Virus record (IMG/VR): IMGVR_UViG_3300049484_000250
Coordinates: 1-43,585 of that record
Strand: one strand, 5' to 3'
Source: a virus
Length of the DNA stretch: 43,585 nt
The translations under genes were made by a program, and so were the position numbers. The notes beneath the pieces were generated by a model. It had not been told where the DNA came from and ran no database searches. It saw only the letters and a program-made list of their open reading frames with translations. Below are positions 37,253-43,585 of this stretch, piece after piece. Position 1 is the first letter of the stretch; every line of letters begins with the position of its first letter.

Positions 37253-38006
37253 GTTCCTCCTCCTCCTCCGACTCCAGGATCACGGCGATGAAGCTATCGA
37301 TCTTGGCAAACTCGTTTAACTGCTCATCCAAGAGCTCGTGGCATCGGCGCGTCGTGAGAATATTGCGCTCAGTCTTATCGGTTATCGCGATCGCCTCTTC
37401 CAAGATCCCCGGCAGCCCGACGCTCATAGCGTGCTTCAGTCCCGCCTCGAGTGCCACCGCGCGGCTGGCCAACTCCATGTGCACCTGCTCGCGCGGCATT
37501 AACAGGCCCTCAGCGACATCGTTCTTGCGCTTGCGCTCGCGCGCCATCTCCCGTGACAGATCGGTCTCGTGGCGCTGCTTCTCCGCCGAGGCCTGCGACG
37601 TTTCTTCCGGAGTGATCGCGGCAGGCTTCTCCAGGCGAGCCACCGGGTTGGCGATATAGGCTCGCAGCGCGCTCTCGGTGACGGACTTGTCCGGCCGCAA
37701 CTGTAGCAGCCCGCGCTTTGAATCGTTGTAGAGCTTGCTTTTCTTGAGCGCATAGCCCTCGCGCTGCAGCTGATCCAGGACCTCTTCCCTGTTTTTGTAG
37801 ATCCTCTCGGGCGGTCCGGCCGGGGGCGGAGACGATGCCTCGTCGAACGCGCGCTTCGCCGCCTGGGCCGCCGCGATGTTCGCCGCCGTGGGATCCGTGT
37901 TCACACGCTCCTGGGCGATCCGCAGCGCATTGGCCAGCACGGCGGTATGGCGTTCGCTCAACTCGACGGGCGTGATCGCGGTCTTATTTTCTGCGTTTTC
38001 GCTCAT
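37245..38006 (-). CDS. Terminase small subunit-like protein
   Basis: 253 residues. 'IYKNREEVLDQLQREGYALK' and 'KSKLYNDSKRGLLQLRPDKS' are typical of the DUF1441/Nu1-type small terminase HTH, residues about 65-110. The N-terminus is helical and the C-terminus a long charged helix ending in acidic residues. Directly upstream of the large subunit, which supports the call. It should recognise the packaging site and recruit the large subunit. Confidence 0.7.
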   Translation of the reverse strand: MSENAENKTAITPVELSERHTAVLANALRIAQERVNTDPTAANIAAAQAAKRAFDEASSPPPAGPPERIYKNREEVLDQLQREGYALKKSKLYNDSKRGLLQLRPDKSVTESALRAYIANPVARLEKPAAITPEETSQASAEKQRHETDLSREMARERKRKNDVAEGLLMPREQVHMELASRAVALEAGLKHAMSVGLPGILEEAIAITDKTERNILTTRRCHELLDEQLNEFAKIDSFIAVILESEEEEEHD

Positions 38007-38011
38007 GAGTG

Positions 38012-38362
38012 TCAGTTAATTCTCCGCAGGCCGTGGCGGGCAAACTCTGCCGCATTTCTGAGCTCTTGAATATCGGCCGCGGACGGCTTAACACCACCTG
38101 AAGCCTCGAACAGCTGCCAGGCCCTGAAGGTTCTCAACACAAACTCGGGCGGAGGCCACCCATCCAGCACGGCATCGGCTATTATTTCAAGCTCCGGGAA
38201 CCATATATGCACCAGCGCCTTGCTAAGCCCACCGCGATTTTCGGCATCGAGTGTGATATCAATGCGGCTCACCATCGGGAGCTCTTCTCCGGTCTCGGCG
38301 ATGGTGATCTTTGTATTGTACGCCCTTCCGTCAGACACGATTTTGATGCTGCGGGTTTTCAT
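38012..38362 (-). CDS. Hypothetical phage protein
   Basis: 116 residues from ATG 38362, overlapping the DUF5131 stop as ATGA. 'KTRSIKIVSDGRAYNTKITI' and 'MVSRIDITLDAENRGGLSKA' resemble a small conserved phage protein family of beta type. The C-terminus is helical. Unknown role; placed between replication and terminase genes. Confidence 0.6.
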   Translation of the reverse strand: MKTRSIKIVSDGRAYNTKITIAETGEELPMVSRIDITLDAENRGGLSKALVHIWFPELEIIADAVLDGWPPPEFVLRTFRAWQLFEASGGVKPSAADIQELRNAAEFARHGLRRIN

Positions 38363-39465
38363 TGCGCACCTACGGGGAACTCGTTCCACTCGCGGCCGTC
38401 GAGAAGGCGACCGGAGTGTTTTTTTCCTGCCTTTCTCCACAATCCAACATCCGGGGTATTTCCGTCGCCAGCTATGCACGACCTGACAATCCCATCTCCT
38501 GTAAAATCATGCGCTTGATCTAACGGCAGCCATTCTCCCCACCCCTTGAAAAAGAATGGCACACCAACCTCTTGGCACTGATACCGCAGCGACTGCACCC
38601 AATCTGGGTGCATCGGTCGCGCTCCTGGGCCGGTTTCTCCGCCAACAATCACCCAGTCCAAATATTTCACAAGCGTGTATTTGAATCTTTGTTTGTCTAT
38701 TAAAAAGTCGCGCTCGTTAAGATCCACCGGACCTAATATTGGTTCAACCGACACAAACCGCCCCGCCGCAGGTGTTTGGAGCAGGATTGGAATGCGCTCG
38801 TTGGCTCGGGCCTGGTTCTCGGCGGTGACCCCGATCCATACGAAAGGCAATGGCCATCGGCGGAAGTCCGGGCCCTTTTCGGCTCGTAGCTGTAAGATAA
38901 AATCGCGCATCCGTTCAGGGCGTTTGGTAAGAATAAAATATGTGTGATTATAGCCACGTCGCATGATTTCGAATATCTTCCGCAGGTGGTCATCGGTTAC
39001 ATTGTTATGGAAAAGATCGGCCATACTACAAACAAACACCCTGAGAGGCTTTTTCCACCGCAGCGGTTGATCCAGGCGGTCTGGATGAAATGTCACCCGA
39101 AACGAATCATCCGCTGGGTAGCCATAGCGGCCGGACAACCTGGTCGCCATGCGCTTAGCGTAGCAATGGTCGCAGGCCTCGCTGACCGGCGTACATCCGG
39201 TGATTGGGTTCCAGGTAGCATCGGCCCATTCGATTTTAGTTTTAGCCATCGATGGTGTCCTCCCTGGCCAGGCACGCTTGTGCTCATTGAAAAATCTGCG
39301 ACAGTCATTCACGTATTTTTTTACCGACATCGGCAGCGAGACCTTAACCTCCGTTCCACATCGCTCACAGTAAAACCCTAACGGATGCCCGCCGCGGCCG
39401 TCTGTGGCCCACACCCAGGTCAAAGGCTCGCCCGTTTTGGTTTCATGTAATGATGTTTTTTCCAT
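38359..39465 (-). CDS. DUF5131 (Gp37/Gp68) radical-SAM-like protein
   Basis: 368 residues from ATG 39465 (GGAGGAG upstream). The first 90 residues hold a zinc-ribbon-like segment ('YCERCGTEVKVSLPMSV'). From residue about 73 the DUF5131 core begins with 'TKIEWADATWNPITGCTPVS' followed by 'EACDHCYAKRM', a C-x6-C-x2-C cluster resembling a radical SAM iron-sulphur site, then 'KPLRVFVCSMADLFH' and 'DWVIVGGETGPGARPMHPDW'. A second in-frame ATG at 39249 also has a good GGAGG, so a shorter 296-residue form is possible. Such proteins are frequent in phages, with no settled reaction. Confidence 0.75.
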   Translation of the reverse strand: MEKTSLHETKTGEPLTWVWATDGRGGHPLGFYCERCGTEVKVSLPMSVKKYVNDCRRFFNEHKRAWPGRTPSMAKTKIEWADATWNPITGCTPVSEACDHCYAKRMATRLSGRYGYPADDSFRVTFHPDRLDQPLRWKKPLRVFVCSMADLFHNNVTDDHLRKIFEIMRRGYNHTYFILTKRPERMRDFILQLRAEKGPDFRRWPLPFVWIGVTAENQARANERIPILLQTPAAGRFVSVEPILGPVDLNERDFLIDKQRFKYTLVKYLDWVIVGGETGPGARPMHPDWVQSLRYQCQEVGVPFFFKGWGEWLPLDQAHDFTGDGIVRSCIAGDGNTPDVGLWRKAGKKHSGRLLDGREWNEFPVGAQ

Positions 39466-40879
39466 CGATAATCTCCTCCCCGTGCCGCATGATGTGCTCC
39501 AGCACGGCGCAATCTCGGAACACCAGCTCACTGATGCGCTTGGAGGTCTCCCAGTTGCGCCGCTTCCAGCCCTGGCTCTCCAACACGATCACGCGCGAGC
39601 CATCCGGAGCGACCCGTATCTGCACCGGGTGCTTGCGCAGCAGGCCGGCGAGTTCGTCGATGGCGGAGGCCGGCGCCGCGGTTTCTGCCACAACACATTT
39701 TGTTTCGTCCACGGGCCGCTCACCGTCCGATGCCTCCCCCTCGACACTTTTCATTCTTTCCAAATTTGGTCCTGAAAACCATGCCGGCGGGAGTCCCGAC
39801 CTGATCCAGACCTCCATGGAGTGTCCGGCGGCGAAGGCCTCACCCGCGTCCTTACCGGTCGGGACCGGCCAGCGTCTGGCGCGCGGGAAGGTTTCCTTCC
39901 ACCACAACCAGGCCTTGGCGCCGGCGTGCTTCTCATCACCCATATCGAGCGCCACCAGGATGACAGCGCACTCCGAAAGGACAGTGGTTAGGGCCGCATC
40001 CGGCTTAGCCGACGCCGATCCGAGTGCGACGATGGCGCAGAAGTCCCCCACCTGGGAGGCGAGCATGATGCCGTCGAGCCAATTCTCGACCACGACGGCC
40101 GCGCGGTACGGCAGGCCATAGGTCATACATCCCGCGGCCGGGCCCGGGAGCACGATATATTTATTATTTTCAACATCGAATCGTCGGATCCGGATGCGGC
40201 GCACGGATGGCGCCGGATCATCACCGCGGCTTTCGAGCAGTGGTATCACCAAGCCGGACGGGATCCACAGCTTTTTAGGCGTGCCGTCGTCTTTCAGGAT
40301 CTGCTTGAGGCCCCAACTCGCGCGGTGGCGATAGCGCTCCTCATCGAGCCAGCCGAGGCGCATCCCGATCGCTGTCTTTTTGGTAATACCGCGTTTTTTG
40401 AGCCAGCCCAGAACGAATGTTTGGTCGGGTAGCGACTTTTCGGCGTGGTCGACCAGGGCCGCGGCTTTCTGTTGCCAGAGCTCGGTATCGGCGACACCGT
40501 CCTGGGTGGGAGCGGCTGCAGTTGTCCGCGAGGATGGTTTCGCCGGCGCAGGCCTTGCTCCTGTCACCCTGGGGGCGCGGTATTTCGATGATTCAGACGC
40601 GCCGCCCCCTGGTGCGATGCCGTTTTCGCGCAGGAAATCGCGGAAACCACCGCCGTTCACCAGTATCCAGAGGGCGGCCAGATCCCCGGAGGCTCCGCAT
40701 GAAAAGCAGTGGTAGGTGTCCTTTGCGACGTTGTAGCTGAAAGACGGGTTCTTCTCGCCATGGATCGGGCACAGACCGTGGATCTCACCGTCCGATCCGG
40801 CGCGACGGGTCACCTCGAAAAGCGATTCCGCGATGCGGATACGCTCATCCTCTCCCAGTTTTTCCAGCGCCACCGTCAT
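39443..40879 (-). CDS. DnaG-type DNA primase
   Basis: 478 residues from ATG 40879 (AGGA upstream). A CHC2 zinc finger ('GLCPIHGEKNPSFSYNVAKD' then 'TYHCFSCGASGD', Cys37, His40, Cys58, Cys61) and a Toprim-like region later ('AVVVENWLDGIMLA', 'LVALDMGDEKHAGAKAWLW'). It makes RNA primers on the lagging strand and probably works with the helicase at 41822-43546. The N-terminal zinc domain and Toprim are enough for priming; there is no helicase domain. Confidence 0.88.
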   Translation of the reverse strand: MTVALEKLGEDERIRIAESLFEVTRRAGSDGEIHGLCPIHGEKNPSFSYNVAKDTYHCFSCGASGDLAALWILVNGGGFRDFLRENGIAPGGGASESSKYRAPRVTGARPAPAKPSSRTTAAAPTQDGVADTELWQQKAAALVDHAEKSLPDQTFVLGWLKKRGITKKTAIGMRLGWLDEERYRHRASWGLKQILKDDGTPKKLWIPSGLVIPLLESRGDDPAPSVRRIRIRRFDVENNKYIVLPGPAAGCMTYGLPYRAAVVVENWLDGIMLASQVGDFCAIVALGSASAKPDAALTTVLSECAVILVALDMGDEKHAGAKAWLWWKETFPRARRWPVPTGKDAGEAFAAGHSMEVWIRSGLPPAWFSGPNLERMKSVEGEASDGERPVDETKCVVAETAAPASAIDELAGLLRKHPVQIRVAPDGSRVIVLESQGWKRRNWETSKRISELVFRDCAVLEHIMRHGEEIIDGKNIIT

Positions 40880-40880
40880 T

Positions 40881-41687
40881 TTAGTATCCTTTGACAGCAT
40901 AATCCTTCAAAACTATACCGTTTTTTTTATTACCAACGACACAGGCTTGCACCCAGCACCATTTTTCACCTCTGTAGTGCCTTATGTGCCCTCGGCGAAG
41001 GTGAACTCTCGGGCTTGCATGCGTACCGTTTCCGCGACAGGAACCAGATGCCTCGTGATTTAAATCTATTTCAAGGGTCCAAGTTGAAAATAGTGGTTTT
41101 TTTTCTCTCTTTGATCTCGCTTTCTGAAGTTTTTCAGGAATAGGAGTGTTGATTCGTTCGATATTGCAGCAGTTAAGAGCAGATATAAAACTGAATAACG
41201 GTTGCTTGTAATAGTCTACAAATTCTGCGGCTGGATGCTTTTTGGTTCTTCCATCATCTAAATAACCAGGAAGTTGCTCTGTTTTTATTTTATTATCTTC
41301 AACCCATGCCCAAAAGATGCCCCTCAAGCACCATTTCATCGCGGGTGGCTTACTGAACATCAAGACAAAGACGCTATTTCCATCATCATTAGGCTCTCTC
41401 GCCAACATTCCTACCAAGTGCCTTCCAGCCAGCATCCCTGGGGACGGGTCCACGTCACAAAAACACTCAAACCAACATATCTGATATGGTAGTTTAAATA
41501 GCTTTGGTTGAATTGAAAAAACCGCTAATTTTTCGACTTCACCCATATCGAAACAAACCGCATTATTACAAACACTACGAAACCAATCCATCACAACCAC
41601 ATCATCGTGGCCGTGTTCAATCCCATCGATGACGTCGAGTTGACCGCTTTCGTAAGATTCTATTAAATTTCTAAGGTGGTTTCCCAT
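40881..41687 (-). CDS. Phage hypothetical protein between helicase and primase
   Basis: 268 residues. The C-terminal third, 'SPRVHLRRGHIRHYRGEKWC', followed by 'WVQACVVGNKKNGIVLKDY', is a recurring phage pattern near replication genes, but no family name is certain. The N-terminal part is helical and acidic. Base use is more A/T-rich than the neighbours, suggesting separate origin. The start has only a weak ribosome binding site. Confidence 0.6.
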   Translation of the reverse strand: MGNHLRNLIESYESGQLDVIDGIEHGHDDVVVMDWFRSVCNNAVCFDMGEVEKLAVFSIQPKLFKLPYQICWFECFCDVDPSPGMLAGRHLVGMLAREPNDDGNSVFVLMFSKPPAMKWCLRGIFWAWVEDNKIKTEQLPGYLDDGRTKKHPAAEFVDYYKQPLFSFISALNCCNIERINTPIPEKLQKARSKREKKPLFSTWTLEIDLNHEASGSCRGNGTHASPRVHLRRGHIRHYRGEKWCWVQACVVGNKKNGIVLKDYAVKGY

Positions 41688-41694
41688 TTTCTCG

Positions 41695-41798
41695 TGGACC
41701 TCTTGGACCTTTTTTCCTTATTAGGGAGTTAAATAAAATATTATTAAAATATATTGTGTGCTGTAGGCGCACCCATGAATAAAGGTCCAGAAGGTCCA
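41695..41798. other. Candidate replication origin: inverted repeats and A/T core
   Basis: TGGACCTCTTGGACCTTT (41695-41712) and AAAGGTCCAGAAGGTCCA (41781-41798) form an 18-base inverted repeat with 16 matches. Each arm contains two GGTCCA/TGGACC units. Between them is an A/T-rich core (about 41721-41755). This 104-base region falls in the gap between helicase and 268-residue gene. Iteron-like units plus A/T core next to replication genes fit an origin; it is inference. Confidence 0.45.
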
Positions 41799-41821
41799 AA
41801 CACTTCGGCGCCTGGCGGGTG

Positions 41822-43546
41822 TCATGGCTTGAAAGAATCACCATTATCAAGGTTTTTCCCGCACTTATGGCATTTTACGGCAGACGGCAGGTTTTCGACT
41901 CCGCAGAACTTATCGCCCGGGCCGATGTTCTCGCAGATCGGCAGATCCGGGCAGGCGACGCCGTAATAGATGTAGACGCCGTGCTTCTCACGCTTTAAGC
42001 GCCTGACCATCATCTTACCCCAGGCGTTCTGGCTGGGGGTGCGCTTCTTGCCGACCGTCTGCTCGTACCAGAACACGAAGTTGAAATATAGCTTGGAGGA
42101 CTTGGTCTCGGCGTATTTGTCCATTACCAGACACTCATCGATCCAGTCTTGGAGATAATCCCCGCTGGCACGCTCCTCCTCGGTGGCGTGTTTGACGCTT
42201 TCGGGCGGCTTTAGGCCGATGCGCTGCCACTCGAGACAGCCGCGCACGAGCCAGGCGAGTATCCCGGAGGACTCGGCCTTGAGCTTGTTAAGGAGGGACT
42301 TATCGCGCAGCCGCTCGTTATCGGCCCTGGGCTCGTCTACAAAGGACAGTAAAAAACGCACCACCTTCACCCTTTGCCAGAATGCGAAGTCGTCCGAAAT
42401 CGCCTTCGGGATATCGTTTGTGCCGAGGAAGAGCTTGTGGGTGGCGGCGAAAGTGACCTCGAACTTGTCGTTAGGCCAGCGGCCCTTCAGGGTATCGCCG
42501 CCGGATAACCACTTGACGCGCTCCATGCTGAAGTTGCGTGAGCGGCCGGTCTCGGAGGCGAAGGCCATACGCAGGCCCTTGAGGCCCATGATGTCCGCGG
42601 AGGGGGCGGAGGAGCTGCGGGCGTGCCCACTGTCGAGCAGCATTTCGGCCTGGATGGGTTGGCACAGGTCGCCGAGGACATGATGCATCATCTCGAAGAT
42701 CGTGCCCTTGCCGTTGCGGCCGGCGCCGACGAAGACGGGCAGGACGTGCTCGCTGACGTCGCCGGTGACGGCGTAGCCCAGAATGCGCTGGATGAACTCG
42801 ATCATCTCGTCGTTGGCGAGGAAGATCTCGCGCAGAAACCGCTCCCAGGTGGGGCACGGGTGCGAGATCCCGAGCCACTCGGTCGGGCAGGCTTTGAGCA
42901 GCATGTCCTCCGGGCGGGCCTGGACCGCTTCGCCGGTGCGCAGGTCTATCACGGCGTTTTTGACCGGGAGCAGCCAGCGGTTCAGATCGAAGTCGTCCTC
43001 GCGGGCGACGAGCGCGAGCTCCCGGTTGCTGGAGGCGAGCCGTAGGGCGTTGTGGCGTCCGCGATCGCTGCGCAGGCGCGAAACGCGCTTGAGCACTTTT
43101 TTCTCAACCTTGATGATGCGAAGGACCCGGTTGCCGTCGGCGTCATCCGAGGCCTTTTTCTTCTTGGCGAGGAGCGTGTCCAGCATGGTGAGGTAGCGTT
43201 CGGAGACGTCCTCCACGGCGGCGAGGCTGCGGCCCTCGATGTCGAGCTCCCAGTTGTTGCCGTTGAACCGCAGCCATCCCTGGCTGCTCGCGTTGAAAAT
43301 GAACTTGCCAGTGCACAGGCGGGAGAACAAGATCCCGTCGCCTAGCTCGTTACAGTCCAGGCAGCGCTTCAGGAATCTGTAATCGATATCTCCCTTCCCG
43401 TTGCCGTTTCCGCCGGCGCCGATCGCCGCGAGATCGGCCGCCTCGACCAACACCCGCGCCTCGCATGCCGCGCGCATCTGCTCGGGCGTCATCGAGGCTG
43501 GATCCACCTGCGCGCCGTCGTCTTTTGGCTCTAACTGGTCAACCAT
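41822..43546 (-). CDS. P4-type phage/plasmid primase-helicase (SF3)
   Basis: 574 residues. Walker A 'VGAGRNGKGTIFEMM' (residues 273-287), 'GLRMAFASETGRSRNFSMER' and 'KLFLGTNDIPKAISDDFAFW' are the SF3/D5-like helicase motifs (sensor and box C). The N-terminal 230 residues resemble the D5 N domain. A C-terminal zinc ribbon ('GVENLPSAVKCHKCGKNL') is added. The protein likely loads at the nearby candidate origin and unwinds phage DNA, with the DnaG-type primase. Overlaps the small ORF at the window end if the ends join. Confidence 0.88.
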   Translation of the reverse strand: MVDQLEPKDDGAQVDPASMTPEQMRAACEARVLVEAADLAAIGAGGNGNGKGDIDYRFLKRCLDCNELGDGILFSRLCTGKFIFNASSQGWLRFNGNNWELDIEGRSLAAVEDVSERYLTMLDTLLAKKKKASDDADGNRVLRIIKVEKKVLKRVSRLRSDRGRHNALRLASSNRELALVAREDDFDLNRWLLPVKNAVIDLRTGEAVQARPEDMLLKACPTEWLGISHPCPTWERFLREIFLANDEMIEFIQRILGYAVTGDVSEHVLPVFVGAGRNGKGTIFEMMHHVLGDLCQPIQAEMLLDSGHARSSSAPSADIMGLKGLRMAFASETGRSRNFSMERVKWLSGGDTLKGRWPNDKFEVTFAATHKLFLGTNDIPKAISDDFAFWQRVKVVRFLLSFVDEPRADNERLRDKSLLNKLKAESSGILAWLVRGCLEWQRIGLKPPESVKHATEEERASGDYLQDWIDECLVMDKYAETKSSKLYFNFVFWYEQTVGKKRTPSQNAWGKMMVRRLKREKHGVYIYYGVACPDLPICENIGPGDKFCGVENLPSAVKCHKCGKNLDNGDSFKP

Positions 43547-43585
43547 CCGCTATAGTTCCATTTTTCCATTCCGAAAAAATCTTTC

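Noticed and set aside
1-43585. Insertion sequence or transposase genes
   Set aside because: No DDE transposase motifs or terminal inverted repeats were seen; the only mobile functions are integrase and DGR.

Overview
This window reads as a complete or nearly complete genome of a temperate tailed phage (siphovirus-type, about 43.6 kb) infecting a Gram-negative bacterium, probably a proteobacterium or Desulfobacterota-like host. The clues are Sec and lipoprotein signals of Gram-negative type, GGAG-type ribosome binding sites, a gene-transfer-agent-like tail module and an attachment core made of the 3' half of a tRNA-Val(CAC). Almost every gene lies on the minus strand. Only a lysogeny block (about 5016-8040) lies on the plus strand. 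The host assignment is inference.

Layout, left to right. 1-5000: early leftward genes (ParB-like protein and many small zinc-finger, membrane and DNA-binding proteins). 5000-8040: control region with two divergent promoter/operator sites, a Cro-like gene, a CI-like repressor, a BRCT-domain protein and a tyrosine integrase. 8100-8370: attP with flanking integrase arm-type repeats and two converging terminators. 8480-12260 (minus): endolysin, DUF1353 protein, holin-like protein, lipoproteins, coiled-coil membrane protein and a small secreted protein. 12370-16650: a diversity-generating retroelement (DGR) with reverse transcriptase, template repeat TR, accessory protein Avd and a variable protein ending in the variable repeat VR, plus a second secreted protein. 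16670-27950: tail genes, including a gpG/gpGT-like pair with a canonical -1 slippery heptamer. 27957-33100: head genes (three tandem decoration-like paralogues, protease-capsid fusion, portal). 33100-38360: small regulators and terminase. 38360-43546: radical-SAM-like DUF5131 protein, DnaG-type primase, and P4-type primase/helicase with a candidate origin.

Because int/attP lie inside, with phage genes on both sides, and because a small ORF stays open if the two ends are joined, the window looks like a circularly permuted phage genome rather than an integrated prophage. A single leftward transcription programme would then start at the 5575-5604 promoter, run through position 1, re-enter at 43585 and continue through replication, packaging, head, tail and DGR genes to the lysis genes ending at 8482.

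The most exciting system is the DGR. TR and VR are 115-nt repeats with 21 differences, 20 of them at adenines of the TR coding strand. The diversified protein has an FGE/C-type-lectin-like C-terminus but also a Sec signal peptide, and two neighbouring genes encode signal-peptide proteins too. The phage may therefore diversify an exported, host-surface protein rather than, or as well as, a tail fibre. Other notable items are an opal-interrupted lipoprotein gene with a SECIS-like hairpin, an XRE/sigma-region-4 fusion regulator, tandem hub-protein paralogues and a phased A-tract segment.
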